Notes: generated by a model from the sequence alone, not told the origin. DNA of 64,000 nt from Inia geoffrensis (GCA_036417435.1 CM070904.1:129518695-129582694), one strand, 5' to 3'; positions 35,592 to 48,584 are shown, counted from the first letter of the stretch. Translations and numbers: made by a program.

Positions 35592-38500
35592 CCATTTTGG
35601 CCCCAGGCCAGGAGGGAAGGTGCTGTCCCTCCCCTCAAGAGATCAAGGGTCAAGAGAGGCCAGTCTGACACAGGGCAGAAGCATTATCTTCCAGAAAAGG
35701 AATGAACTGTGCATTACCTCCCAAATCACGTGTTCCCATCTCAGAACTCAGAAGCAAAGAAATCCTAAAACCCCAAAGAACCATTTCCCCCCGCTGGTAG
35801 ACGGACAGGCTCAGCTTAATGAGAGACCAGTACAGAGCTGCATTTCCTCGTTGTTTCCTGACACTTCTGGTCCATAAACAGCTAAGGTCTGTAATTAAAC
35901 TGTCTGATTGGGAACGCATGCAGCAGAAGCCATGAGTGGGACAGGCCAGCATCTTTAACTCATTTGTATGTTCTCTTACCTGCCACCATTTTTACTCCCC
36001 TGTCATCTTATCTTTTACGAATGTCTTGGGGGCAAATTCTAAAGAACAGTGGCGGGCAAACCCTTTGAACGGCACCTTGGGAAGCCTGCCTGATAGGGCA
36101 GGGAGGCACGTTTGTTCTTTCCCCTTGAAGGAGAGCCGTCAGATGTTTGGTGGACTGGAAAAGATGGGAGAGAAGAGTCCTGATCTGTTGAGCTGGATTG
36201 AGGTGGGTTAGGAATAGGCTGTACTTCTGAGTGTTTTCTTGCCCCAGAACGATGTCTCCACCTCAGCCTTTTTGTAATGACCAGCCTGACGCCTGAGCTG
36301 ACAGTGGGCCCCCCCCGCCCCGAAAAAATCAGGTTATGATTGGAGGGTGTTTCCCATCAATCACGCAAATCGTGTCCTTGCTCACCAGCCAGTTACACAC
36401 GTGCAGACCTACACCATCCCAGAAACAATGTATAATGGGAGTTTTGAACTTTAAAAAAATAATCTTACAGATACAGTTCAGGCAAATACAACTCTGCAGA
36501 AATATGTGAATGTCCCCAGAATGTGGAATTCTTTTTTTTAAAATAGGTCTTGGTTGTGTTTTAGGGAAACTTGTAATTAGAAAAGAAATGCCTTTTGTGT
36601 TGTGTGCACGTCGAAGGCCTGCCCGTGCATTCCAATGCTGCGATTCAAGCAGCACTTTGGTAAACGTCAAGGAGCTGGAGCCGCGGAGCTGGTCGCACCC
36701 TGTCCTCTGGGCGCCGTGGGTTCCTTTCTTGCCCACGTGGCTGCCAGCTGGTCCTGCTCCAAACCTGCTACTCCGTCTCTGTCTGGAGTGTTGCTTCTCT
36801 CCACCTACTTTCAGTGACATTGTCCTCTAAATGTAAAGAACACGCGAGCGATGTTACTGCTATGTGTTGATACTGCGCTGTAGGAGATAATCATTAAAGA
36901 ACAATTGACCCAGTCTGGTTTCACCAACCCGACAGATGACCTGCGTTCATTTTCCCACGTCCTCCTCCAGCCTTGGTCTTCTGTGTGCAGAGATGACCTT
37001 AGGGTGACGCTGTGGAGAAATGGCCACCGGCTCTTGTACAGCACTGCTCGGCCTTTACTCTTAACCTTTCAACAGTGGCACAGGATTCTCTCAAACGTGC
37101 CTTCCTCTGTCTGTGTATCTGTTTCTCTTGATCCCTTTTCGGTGAGCATTAGGTCGTTCGCCATTTCTTCCGTCATCTCCTTGCACCCTGAGTCTCTGCT
37201 CAGCCTGAAGTCCCCGCGTGGCTTCCTGGGGCTGAGGTGACACGTGGCCCTGTGGTTTTCCGATAATTCCCAGGGGTCATCCCAAAGTGTCCCCATCCTC
37301 AGTTTGTGTGCCCCTCACCCGGTCAGCGCAGCCTTCCTCCTACCAGGGCTTCATCTCCTAAGTCCCACTGGCTCGTTGCACGTATGATGGGATTGATGCT
37401 CAAGTGTGCATTTCTTTCATCACTGAGGTCTGGGGCGTTTAGCGGGGAGCATTTCCAAAGAAACGTGAGGCTGGAGCCTTCGGCACACTCCCCCACCGCA
37501 CAACCTTCCTGGGCCCTCGGGCTGTGGCCGCAGGCAGTGATGGCCTGGGTCAGAGGTGGCAAGGGGCCTTCTGCACTTCTCTGCAGGGACGGTCCCCGCG
37601 GGCCCTCTCCCCGCTCCCTCCCTGTGTCCTAACAGCTGTCAGCAGGGACGTCCACAGAGCCCAGCTGTCCAAAGACAGACCCACCTGTGAAGGCGGTGCG
37701 CTGGGAGGTGAAGCAGGCGTCCGGCCACAGGCTCCTTTGGGCTCAGGAAGTCACGTGGCGGCAGGAGGCTCTGTTAATGAGGAAGTGCAGACTCATTCTC
37801 GCTTTAAGATGGAGAAAAAGTGACTTGGGATCAGTTTTCGCAGCAGAGTGCCTCAGGAGGATTGGGAAGGACACAGAGTTGGACTGGACCGTAGCAACAA
37901 CCATCTTCCTCCTGCTACCGCCCTGCTTGGGAAGGGGAGGCCGGTGAATACGTGCTTTCTTGGAAGGGCTTTCCCCTTTCATGACCTTTAACGTTTCTTT
38001 TAATTGTGTTTGTCAGGGGGGAGTGATCGTAGTGAACGGGGGAATGGAAGGAACTGGAAACCCTCTCTGTGTGACACAGATGGATGTCTCCTTGTTCAGT
38101 GTTGCCCAGTAAGGCCCACAGCATCTCCGCTGGGGAGCCCTTAGCAATTTACCTTATCCATCTGCGGGGCCCTGGAGGTCAGATTATCTTGCGCATTGGT
38201 CTGAGCACAATTCTCTTTCCTTTTCTTTGGATAGGAAGCCAGCAATTGACAAGTTCACTGTTGAAACGTAACTCAGAAATAAACTTTGTCAGGAACGACT
38301 TGTTCCCCCACCCCAGTCATACTGTCTCTTTATGGGGTCCCCAGTATCTGAGCCAGCACGTGCATTTGGGTCTTCCACATCCTGGGATTTTCCTCGGAGA
38401 GAAACGGATGATCTAATCAAAGGAAGCAGGTGACAGAGCCCCGTGGTATGTGTTGCCCTTGTCTGGTGCTCCCGTGGTGGAGGAGGCCTGGGACCAGCGG

Positions 38501-38821
38501 GAAGGGGGTTCCCTGAGCCACAAAGCGGGGTGCCAGATTTCAGGGCAGCCTTCCCATTCTGGAAACGGATGGCTTTCTGACCATGCAAAGTCAGCCTTGC
38601 AGACGACGTCTTGGGATTCTCTGTGCTGTTTCCGCTGCAGGTGGTCGAGAAGCCCTGGATGGCCTCCTTGGAAGTGGGATGGGAGGCTGGGAGAAGAAAG
38701 CCTGGAAGAGCAGTCAGATTTCTTCCCCATTAGATAATTTGGAGGGGGAGCCGGAGGGGAGCAGAGCCCGACGGCAGCGCCTCCTCTCTCTGTCCAGTCG
38801 CTGTCACATGGCGTGTTCACC

Positions 38822-38862
<41 letters not shown>

Positions 38863-38984
38863 GTCCATCCGTCCCTGGGGACTCCCTGGGAGCGTTCTTG
38901 TTGATGTTTCTCTCTTGTACTCGCTGGTGCTCACACAGGCGTTTCCAGGGAGTCGACCCCGTGAAACCACAGGAGCGGCCCATC
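35592..38984. other. Unique non-coding sequence
   Basis: 3.4 kb with only the (GT)19 tract and a short (C)n/(G)n patch at 36309. No gene supported. Confidence 0.5.
38823..38860. repeat. (GT)19 microsatellite
   Basis: A pure dinucleotide run of 38 bp, followed by CCGTCCATCC. Confidence 0.95.
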
Positions 38985-39378
38985 TTTTTTAAATTTTGGC
39001 TGCGTTGGGTCTTCGTTGCTGCGTGCAGGCTTTCTCTAGTTGCGGCGAGCGGGGGCTACTCTCCGTTGTGGTGCGCGGGCTCCTCACTGTGGCGGCTTCT
39101 CCTGTTGCGGAGCACAGGCTCTAGACGTGTGGGCTTCAGTAGTTGTGGCACGTGGGCTCAGTAGTTGTGGCTCGCAGGCTCTAGGCACACGGGCTTCAGT
39201 AGCTGTGGCACGCGGGCTCAGTGGTTGTGGCTCGCGGGCTCTAGAGTGCAGGCTCAGTATTTGTAGTGCACGGGCTTAGTTGCTCCGCAGCATGTGGGAT
39301 CTTCCTGGACCAGGGATCTAACCCGTGTCGCCTGCACTGGCAGGCAGATTCTTAACCACTGCGCCACCAGGGAAGTCC
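38985..39378 (-). mobile_element. CHR-type SINE (extra-long form) with internal repeats
   Basis: About 390 bp, the longest copy here. The body contains reiterated segments around 39138-39240 in which GGCTTCAGTAG and GGCTCAGTAG units followed by TTGTGGC recur, implying internal tandem expansion. I could not find a convincing target duplication. Confidence 0.9.
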
Positions 39379-39779
39379 GAGGCCCCGTTTATCTGAGAGT
39401 AGCTCAACCTCATTCTCTGCCCTGGGATAAACAGTTGACTTGCAGACTCTTAATCCCCTGGGCGGGAGATCAACGATAGCCTCTCCATGTGGAGGGAATC
39501 ATTCAAACGTCCACATCGAATAAGCACGAGGCGAAGTGGAGTCAGGCACTCAGACCAGGAGACAATCTCTGAGAAGCTGGCTAAACAGGCCCTGGGATTT
39601 GAGACGTGACCCAAATACAGCACAGTGGACTGTGGCCATGAGGCCCGCTGGCTGGAGTCCTGCCCCCGGGTACTCCGTGAGCTCTAGTTGGAGAGAGCCC
39701 AGCGCTTGCTGTGCTGACTTATACACAGAAATAGTTCTGGTCGTGCATCAGCTTTGCTCTCTTTTAAGAATGGCTTTTG

Positions 39780-39969
39780 GGGCTTCCCTGGTGGCGCAGT
39801 GGTTGAGAGTCCGCCTGCCGATGCAGGGGACACGGGTTCGTGCCCCGGTCCGGGAAGATCCCACATGCCGCGGAGCGGCTGGGCCCGTGAGCCATGGCCG
39901 CTGAGCCTGCGCGTCCGGAGCCTGTGCTCCGCAACGGAAGAGGCCACAGCACTGAGAGGCCCGCATGCC

Positions 39970-39992
<23 letters not shown>
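39780..39992 (+). mobile_element. CHR-type SINE (short form)
   Basis: Complete copy with a long A-tail. Target duplication AAGAATGGCTTTTG lies at 39766-39779 and 39993-40006. Confidence 0.96.
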
Positions 39993-40000
<8 letters not shown>

Positions 40001-40574
40001 CTTTTGTAGAACACATTTAAGTGTAAAGGGGGCAACACCATCCAGATAGGGGGCTCCTGATCTTAGAGCTGTGTACTGCCCTAGGACAAGAAAGTAGCAT
40101 TAAAGCAGAAAAACAATTAACTGTACATAAAAGAAAAGGTGGGCTGGAGTTGCTCATGAAGATAGATGTAGCCAGCGTGAAGGAGGTCAGGGGAGCAAGG
40201 TCATCCTCGTTCTGGAAAGTCGACTCGGGGGTCTGTGTCCTGACAGTGAAGAGTGCCCAGTGACAATAGAGGGTGGCTTTCTGTTCGCTTTTTAAGATGC
40301 TAGTTAAATGTTTGGTCACAACTGCATGCAGATGAGCCTGTCATCTTGACAACTGATCACGGGTCTACCCTTAGCGTATTTCAGTGATTTGCTGAGCAGA
40401 AGGGAGAACAATGTTTACCTGAGGGCACCTGAGTAACCTGCATATTTCAGATCAGACAGAGGCCTGTGAACTCTATCGGTTTTCAGCTGAGGAATCACTT
40501 GTAGTGGCCTACGAGAGGAATCCTGATGGCAACATGGTAGAATTTGGGCGAGGGAAAGATTGGGAGTTTGGGAT

Positions 40575-40796
40575 TAGCAGATGCAAACTATCATGTATAG
40601 AATAGATAAAAACAAGGGTCTACTGTATAGCACACGGAACTATATTCAATATCCTGTGATAAACCATAATGGGAAAGAATATTAACAAGGAATGTGTATA
40701 TATGTATAACTGAATCACTTTACTGTACAGCAGAAGTTAACACAACACTGTCAGTCAACTCTACTTCAATAAACTTTTTAATAAAATGGTAGAATT
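40575..40796 (+). mobile_element. L1 3'UTR fragment (5'-truncated)
   Basis: GGTCTACTGTATAGCACACG, CTATATTCAATATCCTGTGA, CTGAATCACTTTACTGTACA and the terminal CTTCAATAAACTTTTTAATA match the 3' end of laurasiatherian L1 elements. Heavy 5' truncation is typical. Confidence 0.75.
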
Positions 40797-41824
40797 TGAG
40801 GTCTAGAATGAACTTCCATGAAAGTTTTAGTCTCGTCATCACTTTATGGTCCAGGCACATGGCTGACCAGTTCCGGGGGGCCCAGGTGGGACCTGGGGGT
40901 TCCCTCTCCTTGTCTGCATCATGGACCACACAGCCACTGCTTCCTCATCAGTCTGGATTAGAGCCGATGGTTGCCATTCGGAAAAATTAAATCCTTTAGC
41001 TAATGCAGCCTCCCCACCCCCAAACACAATCATACACGGAGGTCAAGAGTACTGGGGTGACTGAGATTAGCACAAGTGCCTTCTTCTCTTGAACCTCACT
41101 CCCCCTTTGTTCTTAGAAAGCCCTGCACGGTTGTAGGCCAGTTGAGAAGCTTTGGCCATGGGTGTGTCCATCCGGTGGGCACAGTGCCACTTCCATCTCT
41201 TCCTTCTGTCTTCCCTCAGCTGCCTGGTTGCCCCCAGCCTCCTGCCCCTCTGCCTCCTGTGCCCCCCAGGGCAGTGAGCTTTGGTTTCTTTTTTGACCTT
41301 TAGCCCCTAGGTTAAGGCTGGGTCGTGAAATTGTGATGACACACTGGCCCTGCATCTGGGCCTCTGATGGGCCACAGACGGGCCAGCTCCATCCCACTTC
41401 ATGTGGAGAACTGTGTAATGAGAACCCAGGAGGAGTCTGCAGGCGACAATGTCAAACTTGCCTCAGTTAAAGTGCCTGAAGTCAGAGGTGCCAGGAGGTC
41501 AGCAGCAAGGGCACTTCGCCTGAGCGGCTCTCTCCCTGGAGAGAGGGTTTCCATGTCCATGGTGAATCCAGCCACAGCCTGAAAAACGGTTCCTCCTCTT
41601 CAGGGTGATGCCATCTTGTAGTTGCTGTTGCCATAACGTTAAAGCCATATGAAGACAGGAGCAGAGGCCACTGCAGAAGCGCAGCTGTGGGGCTCGGTTC
41701 CCAGGATGTGAGAAGCAGGGCACCCCTCCCGCACCCCGCGCTAGAGCCATAGTGGGGAAGGATGGGTTGGTCCCGGCAGCTCCCCGCAGAGCACCCTCCG
41801 CCCCTCCTGCTGTTTCTCCATCTC

Positions 41825-42065
41825 TTAAGTCAGGAGCAAGTGTTTTGGAATCAGGCTGAACTGGGTTCAGATTTCTGCGCCTCCCCTCCCTGCACACCGC
41901 TTGCTGTGGGACTGAGTGACTCCCCTCCAAGTCTCTAGCCCTTTATTTAGAAAAAGGAGAGGGATAATGGTATCCACCTCCAGAAGTTGATGGGGGCAGT
42001 GATCAGATCTAAAATGCGCATGCCCAGGTGCCCATGGTGCTTTGAGCACCTGCACATTAACTTTC
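41825..42065 (+). mobile_element. MIR SINE fragment
   Basis: GGAATCAGGCTGAACTGGGT, TTCAGATTTCTGCGCC, GGGACTGAGTGACTCCC and GGGATAATGGTATCCACCTC follow MIR from the middle to the 3' region. Confidence 0.65.
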
Positions 42066-42769
42066 TTCGGGATTATCATTGGTCCAACTGTGGTCACCCT
42101 GCTGATGCTGTCAGTACAGTGGCTCCTCTGATTGCATCTTGGAGGACTCAGAACGGTGTGACTTCGTGAGGGCCCCAAAGGAGGGTGGTTTGACATTTCC
42201 AGAAAGCTTATTTAAAAGCCGTTGACGTGTCCTGGAATTTAGTTGTGTTGCTGTTTAGGGTTGGGCAGGGGGCTCCCTGGAGGAGGTGGGCTCCAGGAGG
42301 GAGGTGGGTGTGGTCACTGGGCAGAGAGCTCCAGGACCCAGAGGGCTTTGCGGGGCGGAGGGGAAGGGCAGTTTCCTCTAAAATAGGGAGTGAAGCTACA
42401 GGAGACGTTTATTTTCCTATTACAGAGTAAGTCCTAGAGACATTTTGGGTGCAGTTCTGCCTCTACTTCCAGGAGATTTTTAATTTTTCCATTATTCCAT
42501 CATTGGCTTTGTCATGCTTTAAAAGCCTTTCACACTTGTTATATGTCTTTTAAAAATGTGTTAACTTTAATGATCCTTCAATGCCGCACCATTCTTCCAG
42601 AATTCAGGGGAAATAAGAAAGGGTGGGGAAGTAGAACATCTGGCGTTGTACTAAATCAGTCGTTTTAAGACATTTGCTAAAGTGTTTATCTAAAATGGGC
42701 TGTTACATCAGAAATGTCAGAAAGGACATCAGCCCTCTGTGTCCTGGAGCAGCGCTTTGCACACTTGAA

Positions 42770-42945
42770 TAGAGATGCTTAAGAAGCAATCTTCTTGAGA
42801 CAGATTCCCGGGCCCCACCCCCAGAGATTCTGATTTAGAAGGTCTGGGGTGAGGCCTGAGAGTCTGCATTTCTAACACTTGTGCCACATTCTCTGTCGAC
42901 ACTGCTGGTCCGGGGACCACACGCCAAGCAGGGAGCATTGGAGTT
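42770..42945 (+). mobile_element. MER5-like hAT transposon relic
   Basis: GGGCCCCACCCCCAGAGATT, CTGATTTAGAAGGTCTGG, GAGTCTGCATTTCTAACA and TGCTGGTCCGGGGACCACAC are characteristic of MER5-type non-autonomous hAT-Charlie elements. Confidence 0.6.
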
Positions 42946-43225
42946 TAAAGGGCGCGATGGAATATGCAATGTATCAGGTGTCACTAACTTAAGGGTCTGG
43001 GCTGTGCCTGGGTGTCATGAGGTTATTGGAGATGAAATCAGGAGCACTTCAGCTCTTCATTTAGATCAGGAGCTGGCTTCTCTTATCATTTACGCTGGAG
43101 TGCCTTTTACATCAAAGTAGTGGCTTTTAAATTTCTAGCTCGAGTTAATATATGGAGTTGCAGAGGCAACAGAATTCAGTAAATCAAACTCGATGACCAT
43201 GTTGGTGGACAATCAGAAAAATGTG

Positions 43226-43438
43226 GTTTTTTTTGTTTTGTTTTTTTGCGGTACGCGGGCCTCTCACTGTTGTGGCCTCTCCCGCCGCGGAGCACAGGCT
43301 CCGGACGCACAAGCTCAGTGGCCATGGCTCACGGGCCCAGCCGCTCCGCGGCACGTGGGATCTTCCCGGACCGGGGCACAGACCCATGTCCCCTGCATCG
43401 GCAGGCGGACTCTCCACCACTGTGCCACCAGGGAAGCC
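43226..43438 (-). mobile_element. CHR-type SINE (short form)
   Basis: Head at the right end, T-rich (A-tail) at the left. Target duplication CAGAAAAATGTG lies at 43214-43225 and 43439-43450. Confidence 0.95.
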
Positions 43439-43799
43439 CAGAAAAATGTGTTTTTGATTGGAGAGTGAGCTTTGGATGGAAAAGATGAAAGTAAGCATTG
43501 ATCAAACCTAGGAGGTGTGAAGAGAGTGTGAGGGAGCCCTGTGCTGCTCTGGGAGCTGGGTGGGTTTGTGGGTTTATTCTTTCACTCCCCTCCCCAACTC
43601 CCTCCATCTGTTATGTGTTAGTTTTTCTCCATGGCAGTTCTAGGCACTGGGGACACGGCGGAGAAGAAAGGACATAAACCTGGACACTTGTGCTACGGCT
43701 TGCATAACTTCTGAGGTCCGGAGGGTTCTTGTAAATGAGATTACCCTCCCACTACCGCCCTGCTGTTCTGAAGAATACCTGGCAAATAGGGCACAGAAA

Positions 43800-43965
43800 A
43801 TTCAACATGAAAAAAGTACCCATTTTCAGAATAGAAAACAAAAATGTGGTTTCTGCAAATTACAGACCTGTGAGTTTAGCTTCAACTGCGGCTAAAAGTC
43901 TAGAAAGGCTTATCAAGGAATGTTTTGTGGGAAGAGTTAGCATGCTCCTCAGAAGTACCCCAGCC
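43800..43965 (+). mobile_element. Possible CR1/L3-like LINE reverse-transcriptase relic
   Basis: The plus-strand frame from 43735 contains NYRPVSLASTAAKSLERLIK. This resembles the conserved reverse-transcriptase block NYRPVSLTS...K..E.. of CR1/L3-type LINEs rather than L1, whose block is [13 protein letters not shown]. Only this block is recognisable. Confidence 0.4.
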
Positions 43966-44439
43966 TCTGTGACTGTTGGCAGCCTTAATTAAGACCAGCC
44001 AATATAGAGACAAGATGGGCTACCACTCTGTGGGCAGTGCCAACCGGGAGGGAGATCTGGTACCATCGAGAAAACTATGCTCTGATGTCTGCATAGCAGT
44101 ATTCTTGAAAATCTTTTTTGATGTACTCTGATCTCCATTTTGACACGTTAACGGGAAACATACTTGCACTGAATGTCACAGACAGGTGGCTGTTCCTGAT
44201 GTTTAAAGAGCTCATACAAATGAACGTGAAGATTCCCATAGGTAAATGAACAAAACCCAGTTAATCTGAGATGCCATCGTTTGAGCACACAAGCTAAGAT
44301 TAAAACCACTGGTGACAGTGACACAGAGGTATCCATTCCTGTGGCCGTGTTGCGGGGATGGGCTGGACGGTAGCCCGAAGAGGCCTGTCTGTCAGGTGGG
44401 TAGGGAGAGGGCAACACTGAGGCCCCCAAATAATGACGG

Positions 44440-44800
44440 GGCCGTCGAAACAATGTACCTTTTCTAGAAAGCAGTTTGGAAATGTGAATGGATAAATGGT
44501 TTGTACACTTTGACCCAGGAATTATGCTTGTAGGAATCTAAGCTAAAGAAATTAAGAGATCTTCACAACAATTGATGGAGTAATATGTATTTCTACCCTG
44601 TCGTGTTCCAAAAAGGATATAAAGTAGCCTACAGGGATGGAAGGGGTAAGGCAAGTACCATCGATGAAAATGTCTTCTCTGGATGCAAATTAGCCTTACA
44701 TTACACGAAGTGTCTTCTAGTAGGAAATGCCTAGGGTTTGGGGCACCTTTCTGGTTTTTGAGCTCAGTTTTGTAATGGTTATTTAACCGAGGGAGAGATA
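44440..44800 (+). mobile_element. Probable ancient L1/HAL1 fragment
   Basis: GCAGTTTGGAAATGTG and TTTGACCCAGGAATTATGCT, followed by a TAGGAATCTA motif, are characteristic of the end of old L1/HAL1 ORF2 regions. The remainder is too decayed to align by eye. Confidence 0.5.
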
Positions 44801-45374
44801 CAGGGTGACGCCACCCGTGGGTCATACCAGAAGGGTCGGCCTGCCTTCATTTGAAGACACACGTGGACTGGGCAGGAGACCAGCTGACAGCCTTTCCGAA
44901 GGCGTAGGGAGGGATGCTGCAAGTGTGCCCCTCTGGAGCAGGCGACCCGACCCCGGGTGGCTGGGCCTGGCTTCCAGGTTCATCAGGGGACCCCACCGAG
45001 GCCACCTGGTCGCGCTCCAGCCTCTGTCCACCACCCACTGAGGTTCTGCCCACCCACCTGCTGGGTTCCTACATCTTGAGACTCTTCTCGTACCCTCTCC
45101 CTGTTGGTTCACTCACCCTTGAGGAACTGCCCTAAGCGAACTCCCTGGTCACACGTCTGTGGGGGTGACGACATTGATTACACCTTAAGGGGACAGCTGG
45201 AGGAGGGCTATGCATGTGAACACGGGAGATTTCAAAACTTTATTGCACAGACATTGCTGAAACCTTGGGGAAGAGGGCTCAGCGCTGGAGATACACAAAA
45301 GTGTAAAAGATAGCAATACCTGTGCTTCCAGTGATCAGCAAGGGTGGGAAGGCCACACAGCACCGGGAAGGAGA

Positions 45375-45515
45375 GGGGCCTGGCTTTGTAGTCAGCTGAC
45401 CTTGCCAGGAATCCCTTAACCCGTCATCCCTCCTTAGCTGTCTGGCCTGGGGCAAGTCCTTGACCTCCTGAAGCCTGTTGCCTCCTCTTGAAGGGAGGAA
45501 ATGGTACCCAGCCAT
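45375..45515 (+). mobile_element. MIR SINE fragment
   Basis: CTGGCCTGGGGCAAGTCCTT, GACCTCCTGAAGCCTG and GGAGGAAATGGTACCC match the MIR core. Confidence 0.55.
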
Positions 45516-47769
45516 TGTGCTGCTGGAGGGGGTAGGGGGCTCTTGCTTTGCTACGTACAGAATAGTGGCGTGGGTTCACTGCTCTCTTCTGCCTGATTTG
45601 TCCCAACTTTGTTTATTATCGGATGGATTAAGTAGTAAAGGAAACATTCAGGATTTAAATAAAGGTGGTCGGCTTGAGGAGAGAGATGTAAAGATGGGTT
45701 TTCAAGTCATTGTCTTGCTGAGAGCGTAAACAAAATTATTGCAAGCCAGCCTCAGTCCCAGTTTAAACATTAAAAATAGCCTTTCTTATTAAAAGCAATA
45801 CCTGTCAAGTTTAGAAAGTACAGGTAAAGAAGCAGAAGAAACATCTTACCGGTGCCCAGAGGAGATTGCGGCCAGTGCTCCCCGGCTGCTTACTTCAGTC
45901 TGGCCTGTGATGAGGCGGTGGAGGGATTTTATTCATAACTGTGTATTTCATGTAATGTGGGCTCTTTTTTTTTCCTGGCCTCTTTGTAGCCGGGGGAATG
46001 GTTGTCAGCAACCGCCATTCATTCTTCTTTGCCCAATAATGTGTTCACTGCGGTGGTATTTCCTGGACAGCTGGGGCTGCTTAACTATGTAACAACAATA
46101 GCAAGATGAAGGAAACAGACTTTCCAGTTGAATATTTTGATATATGACAGATTGAAAAAGGGCACAGTATTCTGCATCACGTATACTGCTGACTGAATGA
46201 TGACCAGAGAAAATCTAATGGGCACAGCATCACTGTCCGAAGGGAGAGACCAGAGTAAAGAGTGGTTCACCCAGTCCAAGGTCATCCACAGACGTCCGCG
46301 TATGGGTTTAGTGGAGATGAAGTGACCCCAGGACAGGGACACATTTCAAGTGACAGGAACTAGATATTGGTAGTCAGTGGTCCCCCTCCCTTGGCCAGTC
46401 CTAAAGTTGACGTGCTCCAGTCCTAACCCGCAGGACTTTTCGGATCGCCTTTTCTCGTCCCACGTGACAGCGCTTGACGATAATTTCATCTGAAAAGTCT
46501 CCATCATGGGTCTCTGCTTTATTTTCACGAAGGCAAATAGTCTCAAGAAAATGAGAGTAAGAATATCCAACGTATTCTATCAGATTCTCTGAGCTGCCTC
46601 TCATGGCTCTATCTGGACCAAAGTTAAACATTGTAAAGGAGTTAACAGTGCGGTTTTCAGCCTTTATGCTGTGTCTTTGTCACTATGATTTGCATTCACA
46701 TAGGAAACCCAGCAAACATGGAAAGGAAATGACTTTCTGATTGAATCATATATTTTCAAACAAAGCTCTTTCATGAATAAAGAATATTAATTACTGTACC
46801 CAGAGTGATCCCCAGGTTGTTTTTGTTTGTTTGTTTTCTGAGTTGCGTGATAACAGAAACATTTGTGCCTTCCACCCAAGGTCAGCAGAGATTTAAAGGC
46901 AGACGTACATATGCTTGGGAAATTAATTCATGCTGGAATTGAGAACATGGAATTAATTAGGCGTCCAGAAGCCTCCCAGGCTCACCTCACTTTCCTTTTC
47001 ATCGTCATCCCTTTATTTCACCAGTGTTACAGTCCCTACCCTCAACCTCCAGAGTGAAAGCGGATGGAGAGAGCAGACCCTGCTGAGTGCTTTTATCTGA
47101 TCAACTAATAACAAGGTGTTTCTCAAGCCAGGTTGTGTGTGAGCCGCACCCTGAGTGGAGCAGTTACTTTGGAGAGAAGCAGGTGGCTCCCCTGTTGCTC
47201 TGTGGGTCGTCTTGGAGCAGAATTCCTTGCTTTGTGGGAAGTAATCTAACTTAACCATATATATATATATATTTTTTTTTTTTTCCAGCAAGTATGATTT
47301 ATTCATGTTTGAATTTGTTCAGTGGAGATTTCCAACCTCCTTTTTATCCCCCCCCAGTGAGACTCTGTCCTGCGTGCTGTGGGCGAACCTCTGTTGGATT
47401 AGAGGGGGCAGTGCAGAGGAAGGCAAGGTGGTTGGGGCTTTGAGCCTTCCAGTGAGTAACTAGCAGGGCTGCACAGGCTCAGTGAGACAAAGGAAGAAAG
47501 CGTCTTGTCTGGGAAGGCCGTCCACTACATGTCCCCTTCCCTGTGAGGACACAGGAGTCGTCCTTTACCGCCAGACCACAGCCCATTCCCACTGGCCTGG
47601 GGGGTAGGTCATGCCTGCTGCTGGCTGATGGGGACACCAGGCGGGAGAGAATATTGCTTTCATTTATCCTGGTGCCTTACTACCACTGCGGAGGCTCGGG
47701 TCTGAACGTGACACACCTTTTTGGCCGGACAGTCCTCATGCACTTGTTCTTAGGGCTACTTTAAAAAAA
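45516..47769. other. Unique non-coding sequence
   Basis: No gene supported. Contains a (TA)n(T)n stretch at 47256-47284 and a GTTT run at 46815-46840. Confidence 0.5.
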
Positions 47770-47779
47770 GAAAGAACTG

Positions 47780-47990
47780 GGCTTCCCTGGTGGCGTAGTG
47801 GTTGAGTGTCCGCCTGCCGATGCAGGGGGACGCGGGTTCGTGCCCCGGTCCGGGAAGATCCCACATGCCGCGGAGCGGCTGGGTCCGTGAGCCATGGCCG
47901 CTGAGTCTGCACGTCCGGAGCCTGTGCTCCGCAACGGGAGAGGCCACAACAGTGAGAGGCCCGCGTACCGCAAAAAAAAAAAAAAAAAAA
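47780..47990 (+). mobile_element. CHR-type SINE (short form)
   Basis: Complete copy with an A-tail. Target duplication GAAAGAACTG lies at 47770-47779 and 47991-48000. One extra G follows the GATGCAGGGG motif compared with the other copies. Confidence 0.95.
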
Positions 47991-48584
47991 GAAAGAACTG
48001 ACTTTTAACCCTAAAATCTTGCTTTATGCCTAGTGAACAACGCAGTCTGAACATAAGAGCTACAAAGGAAAAGGAGAAGCATTGCATTCCGCTGTGTGCC
48101 TGGGGTCTTTAGTTGAAACTGCTGACCATACACGTGGGTTTTGGTTTAATATTTGAGCAAGACACGCCTGGTTTTTCAATGAATCCAGTAACGTCCATGA
48201 CAAGGTAGAAATGAGAGTCAAGACTGATCCCAGCCCACACGTGTGCTGTGAATTTTCCTAGTTTCCCCGAGAGGATGGCAGTGAGCCTGGCGGGAGGTGG
48301 GGGGGTGAGACTCGGCTTCCTCCGGAAAAAGCTGAGTTTCTCTCTGTCCTGAGTTTCACCAACTAGCGACTGTTACTCCCGTTGGGGCCTGGGGAGCTTG
48401 GGAGCTGAGCTGAGCATGGCAGCACCTTGTTGATGTCGGGCTTGCTTTGAGTCTTTACTGCAAAAAATGCCTTTTGTAAATCCAAATGGGACTATTAGAT
48501 ATTGAATGCACCCCTTCCTTTAAGAAGTTTTGTTGTTATTGGTTAAACCATGATGCCATCTGGGTGATGCCATGAGTTGTGAAG

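Larger units (their letters stand above)
39379..41824. other. Mixed: unique sequence around one SINE and one L1 3' fragment
   Basis: Apart from the SINE at 39.8-40.0 kb and the L1 fragment at 40.6-40.8 kb, I see nothing that can be named. Confidence 0.5.

Noticed and set aside
38821..38970. Frames with poly-(His-Thr) or poly-(Cys-Val) at dinucleotide repeats (also 49633-49932)
   Set aside because: They are translation of GT/CA microsatellites.
39780..39860. tRNA genes at SINE heads
   Set aside because: The A- and B-box-like motifs belong to tRNA-derived SINEs. The cloverleaf is not preserved.
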